DNA from: Candidatus Gastranaerophilales bacterium
GTDB lineage: Bacteria; Cyanobacteriota; Vampirovibrionia; Gastranaerophilales; Gastranaerophilaceae
Direction: 5' to 3'
Assembly: GCA_944323685.1 (NCBI GenBank)
Contig: CALUTJ010000002.1
Location: 62,001-126,000 of the forward strand
Length of the DNA: 64,000 bases
Shown here: piece after piece, positions 44,391-53,097 of the stretch
How positions within the stretch are numbered: the first letter of the stretch is position 1
Layout: each line of letters begins with the position of its first letter
The notes under the pieces: model-generated
Told to the model about the DNA's origin: nothing
What the model saw: the letters and a program-made list of their open reading frames with translations, nothing else
Database searches by the model: none
Program-made: the position numbers and the translations under genes

Positions 44391-44600
44391 TTACATATCG
44401 GTTAATCTGACTTTTGTTCTGGCGCCTTTGCCGTCGAGGTCAACTTTGCCTTCGTGAGCAAGCCAGCCGATACCCATTGAAACAAAATTTTGTTCCAGAT
44501 CAAGGTTTTTTTCTAATTTAGAAATTGTTGTTTCGTTGTTTTTTTGATCGGCTAAAAATTCATAAACTTTGCCGGCAGCTTCTCCGATAAAATAGTTCAT
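44391..44600 (-). CDS. Small winged-helix protein (DUF2582-like), copy 1
   Basis: The 69-residue protein reads as a single winged helix: GEAAGKVYEFLADQKNNETT, then an SMGIGWLAHEGKVDL recognition region and a short wing. It resembles the DUF2582 winged-helix family, known for small single-domain proteins. A near-identical paralogue is at 51034. AAGGAG precedes the ATG. DNA binding is plausible but not shown. Copy C of the 177-nt repeat lies upstream of it. Confidence 0.8.
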   Translation of the reverse strand: MNYFIGEAAGKVYEFLADQKNNETTISKLEKNLDLEQNFVSMGIGWLAHEGKVDLDGKGARTKVRLTDM

Positions 44601-44747
44601 CTTTAAAATCTCCTTCTCTTAAACTTTAAAACAGATAATTTTATAACAAAAATATTGTACCAAATTTTTCAAATCATGTCATATAAAATATATTATTTTT
44701 TTATAAATTTTTTACTTAAGCAAAAAGCACGGCTTCAGGATTAAAAA

Positions 44748-44924
44748 TCTAATCCAGTGTTGCAGTTGCCGCCTCGAGCCTTCGAGCAGTCACTGCTCAC
44801 CTTTGCCTTCTTTTTCGGCTGAACTGTGGTGAAGCCTGAAAAATGGCTTCACTATGTGAACAATGTGTCACTCCAAAAATTCGTTCACGTCGCTTTGCTC
44901 CTTATCACGAATTTTTCTCGGACA
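44748..44924 (+). repeat. 177-nt structured dispersed repeat, copy C
   Basis: Full copy from TCTAATCC to CTCGGACA in the 327-nt gap between two leftward genes. All three inverted repeats are intact. Its right end is 3 nt from the stop codon of the SPOR-domain gene (44928). The rest of the gap (44601-44747) is AT-rich and holds no gene. Confidence 0.9.
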
Positions 44925-44927
44925 ACA

Positions 44928-45614
44928 TTATTCTTTTACAACTCTGGCGGGAAAACCTGCTGCGGATATTTCATTTGCAACAGCTTCGGCTTTGTGTGCA
45001 TTTGCATAAGAACCGGCCTGCAATACATAGCTGCCGTTAACTTCTTTAACAAACGGACTTACGGATATATTTGTATTCATAAGCTTGTTTTGTGCCTGAA
45101 TCGCCTGTTCTATCGTAGGATAAGAACCTACAAAAACTTTTGACATTTTAAATTCCTCTCCTTTAGGCGATGCCGGAGTAGGCGGAGTCGGCGGTTTTAT
45201 AGGCGCAGCCTGTTCTGTTTTTACCGGCTGCGGCTGTTCGTATTCTATAGGCGCAAGCATATTTTGTCCGGTTGTTGTTTCGTCTTGCAATTGCTCGGAT
45301 TCTTTAACTTTTTCGTCTTTGTTTTCTTTTTTCGAATCCGATGTTGTATACTCTATTTCTTCTGTTTGCCCGTCTTCTCTTTTAGAAACACCGGGCATAT
45401 TATCTTCCATTTGTATCCATCTCAAACGATCGTCTATCGGCTGTTTTACATCACTTTCAGTGCCTTCCTGTTCAACACTTTGTTCTTCTCCCCCGCCGAT
45501 TTCCACATCTACGTCAGGCGACATGCTTTTTATAAAATATGTTATGACGATTAAAGAGACAAGAAATGTCACAACGAATAATGCTATGGTTTGCTTAATT
45601 TTTGAGTTTGCCAT
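44928..45614 (-). CDS. SPOR-domain membrane protein
   Basis: The 228-residue protein has a short cytoplasmic start, one membrane span (about 9-28, ALFVVTFLVSLIVITYFI), a disordered acidic and proline-rich linker, and a C-terminal SPOR domain (about 155-228; VFVGSYPTIEQAIQAQNKL and YVLQAGSYANAHKAEAVANE). SPOR domains bind denuded peptidoglycan at septa, so a division or envelope role is likely. It is the last gene of a HEAT-queC-DUF366-SPOR operon, 5 nt after DUF366. Confidence 0.85.
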   Translation of the reverse strand: MANSKIKQTIALFVVTFLVSLIVITYFIKSMSPDVDVEIGGGEEQSVEQEGTESDVKQPIDDRLRWIQMEDNMPGVSKREDGQTEEIEYTTSDSKKENKDEKVKESEQLQDETTTGQNMLAPIEYEQPQPVKTEQAAPIKPPTPPTPASPKGEEFKMSKVFVGSYPTIEQAIQAQNKLMNTNISVSPFVKEVNGSYVLQAGSYANAHKAEAVANEISAAGFPARVVKE

Positions 45615-45619
45615 ATATT

Positions 45620-46195
45620 TTATACTCCCCTGACTTTACAAACTGCGTCTATGATTTCCGAGTTTTCTTCAATATAACGTTTCATGACATTTTGGGCAAA
45701 TTCTTCAATTTCCGTAATACCTAAATCGGTAGTGAGTCCGCAAGCGTCTACCGGAGCACCGGCAGGGTCAATATTTAAACCTGTATGAATTAACCCCGAA
45801 GTAGTTGACTTTGTAGCAATAGAAACCGAAAGTTTTTTGTTTACACCGTTAATTTTTACAAAAATATCATCACCTCTGCGGCTGATTTCAAATCTGTTAC
45901 CTAAAATTTTCCTGAGTTCTTCAATAATAATACATATCAAAAATCGCTGCCTTAAAACGCATTCGCTCAGGCTTATGCCGAACTGTTCGATAATAAAACT
46001 TACCATTTTTTTACTGTATATTGGCGAATTTGAGATAACATCTTCTATATCAACCATTTCCGTTATCTTTACATCCATCTCGCCTGTAAAAGCAACAATT
46101 GCGTCACCTAAAATATGGAAATTTTTATAAATCCAATGCGGAGCAAGCTGGCTGCCGATATATTTTATTTCTTTGTCTATAAATAACGATTGCAT
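45620..46195 (-). CDS. DUF366 family protein
   Basis: The 191-residue sequence fits my knowledge of DUF366: SQLAPHWIYKNFHILGDAIV, MVDIEDVISNSPIYSKKMV, a basic RRGDDIFVK-type segment and VSIATKSTTSGLIHTGLNI. No biochemical function is established as far as I know. It starts 13 nt after queC, so a link with deazaguanine metabolism is conceivable but only positional. Confidence 0.75.
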   Translation of the reverse strand: MQSLFIDKEIKYIGSQLAPHWIYKNFHILGDAIVAFTGEMDVKITEMVDIEDVISNSPIYSKKMVSFIIEQFGISLSECVLRQRFLICIIIEELRKILGNRFEISRRGDDIFVKINGVNKKLSVSIATKSTTSGLIHTGLNIDPAGAPVDACGLTTDLGITEIEEFAQNVMKRYIEENSEIIDAVCKVRGV

Positions 46196-46208
46196 ATTTT
46201 TATCCCCG

Positions 46209-46907
46209 TTAGTCTGAAAAAAGTTCTTTTAAAATTTTATCACAACCGTTATTTTTCAGCGCCCTTTTCAATCTGCTGCAAGATTCACAGTGTCCGCAGT
46301 GGCCTTTTTGACTGTTATAGCAGCTGTTTATGTATTTTAAAGGGACCTTGAGTTCTACAGCTTTTTTTACTATTTCATTTTTATCAAACTCGATTAACGG
46401 TGCCGTAACTTTTATATCATAGTTTGTCGAAGTTTTTAAAACCTCATTCATATCATCAATAAATTTTTGCGAATTGTCGCTGAAGGTTGCAGCCTCTTCT
46501 TTGTTTGCGCCTATAACGATATAATCATATTCAAAAGAATCCGAAAAAGCTGCCGCAATATTGATAAACAGGCCGTTTCTGTTAGGAATCCACACATTTT
46601 TCATGCTGTTTATCGTGTCATTTAAATTCTCCAGATTTTTTATGTCCATATCAGGAACATCTTTATCAGACACGAGCGAGGTATTTGTTATATCTTTAAG
46701 CCAGTCAAGTTTTATAAGCTTGTGAGGTATTTTATAATAATCCGCAAGCTGTTTAGAAGCTTGCGCTTCTTTAGCAAAAGCTTTTTGTCCGTAATCAAAA
46801 GTCAAGGCCAGCTTAAAATCAATTCCGCATTGTTTAGCAACAGCAACAGAAACAGCAGAATCCAAACCGCCGGATAACAAAATAACCGCATCTTTTTTAT
46901 TCGTCAT
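46209..46907 (-). CDS. queC: 7-cyano-7-deazaguanine (preQ0) synthase
   Basis: QueC converts 7-carboxy-7-deazaguanine to preQ0 on the way to queuosine in tRNA. The PP-loop ATPase motif LLSGGLDSAV is near the N-terminus. The C-terminal zinc cluster CYNSQKGHCGHCESCSRLKRA supplies four cysteines (given here with its spacing only as landmark). The frame is open further upstream inside the HEAT gene. AGGA lies 8 nt before the ATG at 46907, giving 232 residues and an 11-nt overlap with the HEAT gene. The other que genes are not in the window. Confidence 0.94.
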   Translation of the reverse strand: MTNKKDAVILLSGGLDSAVSVAVAKQCGIDFKLALTFDYGQKAFAKEAQASKQLADYYKIPHKLIKLDWLKDITNTSLVSDKDVPDMDIKNLENLNDTINSMKNVWIPNRNGLFINIAAAFSDSFEYDYIVIGANKEEAATFSDNSQKFIDDMNEVLKTSTNYDIKVTAPLIEFDKNEIVKKAVELKVPLKYINSCYNSQKGHCGHCESCSRLKRALKNNGCDKILKELFSD

Positions 46908-47853
46908 CGTCTTCATCCTGTTCGTCACGCAATATGTTTTGCGCCTCTGCACGGCAGACATCACTGTATTTTGTGTCGTTTATTATTTTATTTAACTCAT
47001 CTTCGCCGTTTATATTGTAAAGAGCGATAACCGCATTTTTTTTGACTTCATCATCGCGGTCAGTGAGCATTTCTCTTATCAAATTCAGCGCATCGTCGGT
47101 TCCGGAATCCATAAGAGCTTCTATTGCATTTATTCTGACCTGCGGGTTGTCATCTTTTAAAGATTTTTTCAGAGCTTTAAAAGTTCTGTCATCATTAGGG
47201 CTGAGCCGGCAAAGCGCTTCTACCGCTTTTTCTTTAAGGTAAGTAAATTTATCCATTATTCCTGTTTTGGTTTCAAGAATTTTCACAAGAGAATCAACAG
47301 CCCTCATATCCCCGATAAGCCCGAGAGCGGTAGCAGCAGATTCTCTGACATATACGGATTTTTCGGATTCGTCGGAAGCAACACTCATAAGAGATGTCAC
47401 AGCATACCTGTCCCCCAGCCTTCCTAAAGCATCCGCACAGCTCAACCTTACTTTATAATGCTCGTCCTTATCATTTAAACAATACATAAGAGCGTGCACA
47501 CTGGAGTGATCCTTCAGGTTTGAAATAGCTTTAGCACAAAGTACACGCACATTTGTGTAGTAATCTTTATTATAATCCGCATGCGGGGTGTGATCTTTCA
47601 TAAGCAAAAGGTCTGTTAACGGTGCAAGAGATGACGAATCTCTGTATTTATCAACCTGTCTGATAAGCCAGCAAAGAACCTCACTGCGGTATTCTATTTT
47701 TAAGAAATAGTTAAAAATTGCAATTAATTCTATTTCGGAAAAACTTGTTTTTAATTTTTCGAGGCAATCAATCGTCTGAGAGTCGTCAATATCCTGTGCT
47801 ATCAAACACTCAGAAGCAAGTATGTTAAAATCTATGCTTTTATTCTCAGACAT
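46897..47853 (-). CDS. HEAT-repeat protein
   Basis: The 318-residue protein has repeated helical pairs of the PBS-lyase/HEAT type (VRLSCADALGRLGDRYAVTS, VRESAATALGLIGDMRAVDS, VRINAIEALMDSGTDDALN). There is no signal peptide. The C-terminus is very acidic (DEQDEDDDE). These proteins are usually interaction scaffolds. It is first in the operon with queC, DUF366 and the SPOR gene. Confidence 0.85.
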   Translation of the reverse strand: MSENKSIDFNILASECLIAQDIDDSQTIDCLEKLKTSFSEIELIAIFNYFLKIEYRSEVLCWLIRQVDKYRDSSSLAPLTDLLLMKDHTPHADYNKDYYTNVRVLCAKAISNLKDHSSVHALMYCLNDKDEHYKVRLSCADALGRLGDRYAVTSLMSVASDESEKSVYVRESAATALGLIGDMRAVDSLVKILETKTGIMDKFTYLKEKAVEALCRLSPNDDRTFKALKKSLKDDNPQVRINAIEALMDSGTDDALNLIREMLTDRDDEVKKNAVIALYNINGEDELNKIINDTKYSDVCRAEAQNILRDEQDEDDDE

Positions 47854-47933
47854 TTCCCCGAATTAACCTTTTGTTAATGTTATTTATAAACAAAAAACAA
47901 AAAGATATCAACTGTTTCGGGCATGGAAAAGCA

Positions 47934-47994
47934 TATAATCAAGTGTCGCGGTTACCGCCTCGAGCCTTCTAGCCGTCACTGCTCACCTTTGCCT
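47934..47994 (+). repeat. 177-nt repeat, truncated copy D
   Basis: Only the first ~61 nt of the element remain, covering the first inverted repeat (CCTCGAGCCTTCTAGCC). The sequence breaks off six nt before the stop codon of the leftward exported-protein gene (48000). Confidence 0.75.
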
Positions 47995-47999
47995 ATTTT

Positions 48000-48596
48000 T
48001 TAATTAACCGGTTTGTAAAGACTCATTTCACTGTTAATAATAAAGGTTATTTCATCCCCCGCTCTCAACACAGTAGGCTTTCCCTGTTCTCTTATTGATG
48101 TCGGAACAAGCTGTAGCGCACCTTTTTTCCAATCACCGGGATAATGAGGCATCTTTTTATAATAAGCAACAGGAGCAAGATCGCCGCCTATAGTTGTAGA
48201 ACCTTTCCAGTAAACGTAAGCATCGAGCAGATATTCTTCTTTGGAAGGAGTTATGACTTTATAAATTTTTATCTTCATTGCGGCATTTATACCTTCCACC
48301 GCCTCAAGAACTTCTTCCACCCTGCCTAAATATACCGAATCCTTAGGTATAACGTTAGACGTGCCGATAAAAATATCAGCAGGATTAATAAAATATTCTA
48401 TATCCCCGACTTTTACGGTTGAAGTGGAAATATCTCTAAGATTTATGGCCTTAAGAAAAGAACCTTTGGCTATATTAATGGGCTTGTAATTGCGAAGATG
48501 TGTATCACTAACCGCAACGGGAGCAATAGAGTTTACACACAAAACAGCTATAAACAGGGTGATTGTAATAATAAAAAATCTTTTCATATATTCCAT
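48000..48596 (-). CDS. Exported hypothetical protein
   Basis: I do not recognise the 198-residue product. A signal peptide is clear (KRFFIITITLFIAVLCVNSI, about 5-24). The mature part is predicted mostly beta (SVYLGRVEEVLEAVEGINAA, MKIKIYKVITPSKEEYLLDA) and ends in a segment like those of secretion or surface accessory proteins (RAGDEITFIINSEM). ATG 48596 and ATG 48587 are both possible starts; GGA lies 5 nt before the second. Confidence 0.7.
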   Translation of the reverse strand: MEYMKRFFIITITLFIAVLCVNSIAPVAVSDTHLRNYKPINIAKGSFLKAINLRDISTSTVKVGDIEYFINPADIFIGTSNVIPKDSVYLGRVEEVLEAVEGINAAMKIKIYKVITPSKEEYLLDAYVYWKGSTTIGGDLAPVAYYKKMPHYPGDWKKGALQLVPTSIREQGKPTVLRAGDEITFIINSEMSLYKPVN

Positions 48597-48677
48597 TTTA
48601 ATTAAATTTCTGGATTTTTCAATTATTTTTTTATAGAATTAAGGCACGAGTACGATAAAAGAGGAAGTGTATTTTTT

Positions 48678-49943
48678 ATGTTAGATATCAAAATTATCAG
48701 AGAAAATCCTGACAAAGTTAACGAACTTTTAAAAAGAAGAAACCCCGAACTCAGTATTGATGAGGTGCTTCAAATTGACGTGGAAAGAAGAAAAGTTCAA
48801 ACTCAGGCTGATGAGCTTAGAGCAAAAAGAAAAAGCGAATCTCAAAAAATAGGTTTGATGAAGAAAAACGGAGAAAATACAGACGCTGTTCAAGAAGATG
48901 TACGTAAACTCGGCGATGACATAAAAGCACTTGAAGAAAAAGAACTTGAATTAAATGAAAAACAAAAAAATCTTCTTTTAAGTATTCCGAATATGCCTGA
49001 CGAAACAATACCGGTTGGCGCGGATGACAGCGCAAACGCCGTAAAAAAAGTAGTCGGCGAGGTAGTAAAACCTGCCTTTGAACAAAAACCGCACTGGGAT
49101 TTAACTGTAGAAAAAGACCTTGTAGATTTTGAAAGAGGCGTTAAAATTTCCCAATCACGTTTCTATATTTACAAAGGCAAAGGTGCGCGCCTTGAAAGAG
49201 CAATTATCAACTTCTTCCTTGATATACACACAACAAAACACGGATATGAAGAAATTCTCCCGCCGGTTCTTGTTAACGGTGCATCTATGACAGGCACCGG
49301 ACAGCTGCCTAAATTTAAAGAAGACATGTATAAATGTGTTGACGAGGATTTATACCTTATACCAACAGCAGAGGTTCCTGTTACAAACATTTATTGCAAT
49401 GAGATATTGTCAGAAGACGACCTGCCTAAATGTATGACAGCATACACTCCATGCTTTAGAAGAGAAGCCGGTTCAGCCGGTAAAGATACAAGAGGTTTGA
49501 TACGTGTACATCAGTTCAATAAAGTAGAACTCGTAAAACTGACAACACCTGAGCAGGCACCTGAAGAACACGAAAAACTTACCCGTGACGCGGAAGAAAT
49601 TCTGGAAATGCTTGAACTCCCATACAGAAGAATGGAACTCAGCTCCGGCGACATAGGATTTTCAGCAAGAAAATGCTATGACCTAGAAGTCTGGATGCCT
49701 TCCTACAACAATTACAAAGAGATTTCCAGCTGCTCCGTATTCGGTGATTTTCAGGCAAGAAGAGCCGGCCTTAAATACAGAAGCAAAGAAACAGGCAAAG
49801 TTAACTATTGCTATACAATGAACGGGTCGGGTCTGGCTGTCGGCAGAACTTTTGCTGCAATTGTCGAAAACTTCCAGCAGGAAGACGGCACAATCGTTAT
49901 CCCGAAAGTTTTGCGCCAGTACACAGGTTTTGACAGAATATAG
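48678..49943 (+). CDS. serS: Seryl-tRNA synthetase
   Basis: The class II synthetase has a long N-terminal coiled-coil arm (about 28-105) that recognises the tRNA-Ser variable arm. Motif 2 ([20 protein letters not shown]) and motif 3 ([18 protein letters not shown]) follow. The 421-residue length is normal. Tmk starts 11 nt after its stop, so the two are probably co-transcribed. Confidence 0.96.
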   Translation: MLDIKIIRENPDKVNELLKRRNPELSIDEVLQIDVERRKVQTQADELRAKRKSESQKIGLMKKNGENTDAVQEDVRKLGDDIKALEEKELELNEKQKNLLLSIPNMPDETIPVGADDSANAVKKVVGEVVKPAFEQKPHWDLTVEKDLVDFERGVKISQSRFYIYKGKGARLERAIINFFLDIHTTKHGYEEILPPVLVNGASMTGTGQLPKFKEDMYKCVDEDLYLIPTAEVPVTNIYCNEILSEDDLPKCMTAYTPCFRREAGSAGKDTRGLIRVHQFNKVELVKLTTPEQAPEEHEKLTRDAEEILEMLELPYRRMELSSGDIGFSARKCYDLEVWMPSYNNYKEISSCSVFGDFQARRAGLKYRSKETGKVNYCYTMNGSGLAVGRTFAAIVENFQQEDGTIVIPKVLRQYTGFDRI

Positions 49944-49954
49944 TTTAATAAAAT

Positions 49955-50584
49955 ATGAAAAAAGGTTTTTTTATTACATTTGAAGGCGCTGACGGTTGCG
50001 GAAAAACCACGCAGTCCAAACTTGTGCAAGAGTATCTTGAAAACTCGGGTTACGAGGTTGTCTGGACAAGAGAACCCGGAGCAAAAGGGCTCGGGCAAAA
50101 GATACGAGAACTTTTATTGCATTATGACGGGGATGTTGCGCCTATGTGCGAGGCATTTTTGTTTCTTGCCGACAGGGCACAGCATATTGAACACCTGATA
50201 AAACCTGCGGTTGATGCCGGCAAAATTGTCATATGTGACCGTCATACAGATTCCACAATTGCGTATCAGGGCTACGGTCGCGGCGAAGATATAAAACAAT
50301 TAAAATACCTTAACGAACTTGCCACAGGCTCCGTAAAACCTGATTTAACATTTGTTTTTGATGTATCTACCGATATTGCACAAAAACGCGTCGGCGAGGA
50401 AAAAGACCGTATGGAATCGGCTGGGATTGAATTTCACAAAAAAGTCCGTCAGGGTTATCTTGAAATTGCAAAGCTTGAACCCGAAAGAGTTAAAGTGATA
50501 GATGCAAACAACAACATAGAAAAAGTTTTTGAAGATACTAAAAAAACATTAGACTGTTTTTTAAATTTAAAACTGCACAAATAA
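49955..50584 (+). CDS. tmk: Thymidylate kinase
   Basis: Tmk phosphorylates dTMP to dTDP. The P-loop FEGADGCGKTTQSK, the DR-Y-type motif CDRHTDSTIAYQGYGRG and the lid region (RVGEEKDRMESAGIEF) are visible. The 209-residue length is standard. The ATG lies 11 nt after serS without a strong ribosome site. A large imperfect hairpin region follows in place of a classical terminator. Confidence 0.95.
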   Translation: MKKGFFITFEGADGCGKTTQSKLVQEYLENSGYEVVWTREPGAKGLGQKIRELLLHYDGDVAPMCEAFLFLADRAQHIEHLIKPAVDAGKIVICDRHTDSTIAYQGYGRGEDIKQLKYLNELATGSVKPDLTFVFDVSTDIAQKRVGEEKDRMESAGIEFHKKVRQGYLEIAKLEPERVKVIDANNNIEKVFEDTKKTLDCFLNLKLHK

Positions 50585-50598
50585 ATTTCATATAGTCA

Positions 50599-50689
50599 AC
50601 TGACCCCGATAACTTATTGAGCGGGTGCATAAAACAAGTTCAACTATCATATTATAACCCGAGCACCCGCAACAAGTACATGGGGTCAC
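50599..50689. repeat. Large imperfect inverted repeat after tmk
   Basis: TGACCCC...GCGGGTGC on the left (about 50600-50628) pairs with GCACCCGC...GGGGTCA on the right (about 50662-50688), with CTTATT/AACAAG pairing between them. The arms are about 27 nt with some mismatches, enclosing a 33-nt AT-rich loop. It may act as a processing or termination structure for serS-tmk, or be the core of a small repeat element. Confidence 0.6.
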
Positions 50690-50767
50690 TTCCGTAAAAT
50701 GCTAGACTCGGCGCCACTCGCACTCCGTGTACCACTTCTACAAGCGAGGTCCCACTCAGACATATAA

Positions 50768-50944
50768 TGTCCGAGAAAAATTCGTGATAAGGCGCAAAGC
50801 GACGTGAACGAATTTTGGGTGTGTCACATTGTTCACATAGTGAAGCCATTTTTCAGGCTTCACCACAGTTCAGCCGAAAAAGAAGGCAAAGGTGAGCAGT
50901 GACAGCTCGAAGGCTCGAGGCGGCAACTGCGACACTAGATTAGA
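50768..50944 (-). repeat. 177-nt structured dispersed repeat, copy E (inverted)
   Basis: This copy is identical in length to the others but reversed: TGTCCGAG is at the left end and TAGATTAGA at the right. Inverted repeats two and three are intact. Here the CTCGGACA end faces the 3' end of the rightward gene tmk, so the relation to the gene end is kept although the strand is reversed. Confidence 0.9.
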
Positions 50945-50977
50945 AACATGTATTATATAGTCGGCGACTTTTTAACA

Positions 50978-51010
50978 TAAAAAGAGCGGATATAAAATCC
51001 GCCCTTTTAA
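50978..51010 (-). terminator. Terminator of the second winged-helix gene
   Basis: On the leftward strand AAAGGGCGGAT / ATCCGCTCTTT forms an 11-bp stem with one G-U pair and a 5-nt loop, followed by TTT. It lies 27 nt beyond the stop. On the other strand the same position is an A-C mismatch, so it is directional. Confidence 0.8.
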
Positions 51011-51033
51011 AGTTAAAATATTTTTAAATCAAA

Positions 51034-51249
51034 CTACTTGATTGATTCTGTTAATCTAACTTTTGTTCTTGCGCCTTTGCCGGAAAGATCTGCTTTACCT
51101 TCTTGAGCTAACCAGCCAATACCCATAGAAACAAAGTTTTGGTTCAAGTCTAATTCTTTTTCCAATTTAGAAATAGTAGCTTCGTTGTTTTTTTGATCAG
51201 CTAAAAATTCGTAAACTTTTCCAGCAGCTTCGCCAATGTAATAATTCAT
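51034..51249 (-). CDS. Small winged-helix protein (DUF2582-like), copy 2
   Basis: This 71-residue paralogue of the 44391 gene differs at only about a dozen positions over the aligned length (NEATISKLEKELDLNQNF against NETTISKLEKNLDLEQNF). AAGGAG precedes the ATG. It has its own terminator. Like copy 1 it lies beside a 177-nt element, here on the 3' side. It is divergent from leuD across a 94-nt AT-rich region. Function is unknown. Confidence 0.8.
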   Translation of the reverse strand: MNYYIGEAAGKVYEFLADQKNNEATISKLEKELDLNQNFVSMGIGWLAQEGKADLSGKGARTKVRLTESIK

Positions 51250-51343
51250 CTTGTAAATCTCCTTCTTTTTTGTATAACAAACAGATAAATTTTATATTAT
51301 TATATATAGTATAAATTTTGAGTTTTGTAAATGGAGATAGACC

Positions 51344-51844
51344 ATGAATACACTATTTGTAGGAAATTGTTGGAAATATGATGACAATGTTGATACTGAT
51401 GTTATAATACCGGCCCGTTATTTAAACACTTCTGATGAAAAAGAGCTGGCAAGCCACTGTCTGGAAGACATTGACACAACTTTTGCAAAAAATGTAGAGC
51501 ATGGCGATATAATTGTAGCCGGCGAAAATTTCGGCTGCGGCAGTTCCAGAGAGCATGCGCCAATAGCTATTAAAGCAAGCGGGATTTCAGTTGTTATTGC
51601 AAAATCTTTTGCCAGAATATTTTTCCGCAACGCAATCAACATCGGACTTCCTATTTTAGAAAATCCCGAAGTCGCAGACGATGCGCAAAAAGGCGACAAA
51701 ATCAGCGTTGATTTACAAAACGGAATCGTAAAAAATATAACAAAAAACAAAGAATATAAATGCGCAAAATTTCCGCAGGAAATTCAGGATTTGATAGCAC
51801 AGGGCGGGTTAATTAATTACACAAAGAAAAAATTGGGAGTTTAA
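51344..51844 (+). CDS. leuD: 3-isopropylmalate dehydratase small subunit
   Basis: LeuD with LeuC isomerises isopropylmalate in leucine synthesis. The 166-residue protein has the swivel-domain motif [17 protein letters not shown] and [18 protein letters not shown]. This is the shorter type that also occurs with homoaconitase-like enzymes. LeuC is not in the window. LeuB starts 3 nt downstream, so it is a two-gene unit. Confidence 0.94.
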   Translation: MNTLFVGNCWKYDDNVDTDVIIPARYLNTSDEKELASHCLEDIDTTFAKNVEHGDIIVAGENFGCGSSREHAPIAIKASGISVVIAKSFARIFFRNAINIGLPILENPEVADDAQKGDKISVDLQNGIVKNITKNKEYKCAKFPQEIQDLIAQGGLINYTKKKLGV

Positions 51845-51847
51845 AAA

Positions 51848-52927
51848 ATGACAACATACAAAATTGCACTTCTGCCGGGAGATGGAGTCGGGCCGGAAAT
51901 TATAGCGGAAGGCGTTAAAGTACTAAAAGCAATTGAGAAAAAATACTCTGGCGAATTTAATTTTGAATTTGAAAAAGCACTGATAGGCGGATGTGCTTAT
52001 GACGAATACAAAACCCCGCTGCCGCAATCGACCATAGACCTTGCAAAAAATGCTGACGCGGTTTATCTCGGTGCTGTCGGTGACTGGAAATATGACACTC
52101 TGCCTTCCGGAGTACGTCCTGAAAAAGCTCTTCTGGGCATAAGAAAAGAACTCAATCTTTTTGCAAACCTGAGACCGGCTATTGTGTTTGACGAATTATT
52201 AGACTCTTCAACCTTAAAGCCGGAAGTTATCAAAGGCGTTGATATAATGGTTGTAAGAGAATTAACAGGTGATGTCTATTTTGGAGAACCTAGAGGCATT
52301 GACACAATCAACGGCAAAAGAGCGGGTTTCAACAACATGATTTATTTTGAACATGAAATTGAAAGAATAGCCCATGTTGCATTTAAAACAGCAATGAAAA
52401 GAAATAAGAAACTTTGCTCTGTAGACAAAGCTAATGTTCTGGATTGCTCGCGTTTGTGGAGAGAAATCGTAACATATGTTTCCAAACAGTATCCGGAGGT
52501 AGAACTTACACACATGTACGTTGACAACGCGGCAATGCAGCTTATAAGAAACCCCAAACAGTTTGACGTAATTGTTACAGGCAACATCTTCGGCGACATT
52601 CTGTCGGATGAAGCTTCAATGCTGCCGGGGTCTTTAGGAATGCTGCCAAGCGCAAGCCTGTCAGACGGCAAAGCTGCAATGTATGAACCTATTCATGGCT
52701 CGGCACCTGATATCAAAGGAAAAAATATTGTTAACCCGATAGCTACCATTTTATCTGCGGCAATGATGCTAAAATATTCTTTTGCACTGGACAAAGCCGC
52801 AGAGGATATCGAAAATGCAGTCAAAGTTGTTTTAAAAGAGGGTTACAGAACAAAAGATATAGCCTCTGAAAACTCAACCGTGACAAGCACTTCCCAAATG
52901 GGTGATTTAATTGTAACAAAATTGTAA
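51848..52927 (+). CDS. leuB: 3-isopropylmalate dehydrogenase
   Basis: LeuB oxidises and decarboxylates 3-isopropylmalate with NAD. The 359-residue protein shows [12 protein letters not shown], the substrate segment LRKE-type [37 protein letters not shown] and [24 protein letters not shown] precedes the ATG within the end of leuD. It is translationally close to leuD. Confidence 0.96.
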   Translation: MTTYKIALLPGDGVGPEIIAEGVKVLKAIEKKYSGEFNFEFEKALIGGCAYDEYKTPLPQSTIDLAKNADAVYLGAVGDWKYDTLPSGVRPEKALLGIRKELNLFANLRPAIVFDELLDSSTLKPEVIKGVDIMVVRELTGDVYFGEPRGIDTINGKRAGFNNMIYFEHEIERIAHVAFKTAMKRNKKLCSVDKANVLDCSRLWREIVTYVSKQYPEVELTHMYVDNAAMQLIRNPKQFDVIVTGNIFGDILSDEASMLPGSLGMLPSASLSDGKAAMYEPIHGSAPDIKGKNIVNPIATILSAAMMLKYSFALDKAAEDIENAVKVVLKEGYRTKDIASENSTVTSTSQMGDLIVTKL

Positions 52928-53065
52928 AGATTTCGGAAAAAATGCCCTAAAAATGTTTAAAATTTTGAAAAATGGGTATTATATACATGCAGGCAGTTAA
53001 CATCCAGGCAGTGTATACGGGTTGCGACAAAAAAATTTTTTAAGGCTTGGTTTAAAAGTTCTCTG

Positions 53066-53092
53066 ACCTGCATTTTTTATGCAGATTTTTAT
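53066..53092 (+). terminator. Possible terminator of leuD-leuB
   Basis: CTGCAT-ttttt-ATGCAG followed by ATTTTTAT lies about 140 nt beyond the leuB stop. The 6-bp stem is weak, so this is uncertain. Confidence 0.4.
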
Positions 53093-53097
53093 ATGAA

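Larger units (their letters stand above)
50585..51033. other. 449-nt gene-free region: large hairpin, shared repeats and copy E
   Basis: This gap between convergent genes holds a large imperfect inverted repeat (50599-50689), inverted copies of two short strings from 7.0-7.5 kb, copy E of the 177-nt element in reverse orientation, and a terminator for the winged-helix gene. No protein-coding gene is supported. Confidence 0.7.

Noticed and set aside
44843-45040. Open frame MASLCEQC-TPKIRSRRF inside the 177-nt element (also in copies A, E and F)
   Set aside because: The frame has no ribosome site and no stop of its own. It is interrupted in copy B. The differences between copies are not biased to silent changes, so it looks like a by-product of the structured repeat.
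52987-53043. 18-residue frame (MQAVNIQAVYTGCDKKIF) beside the radical-SAM-like gene, considered as a peptide precursor
   Set aside because: It has no ribosome site, lies on the opposite strand and has no leader/core pattern.
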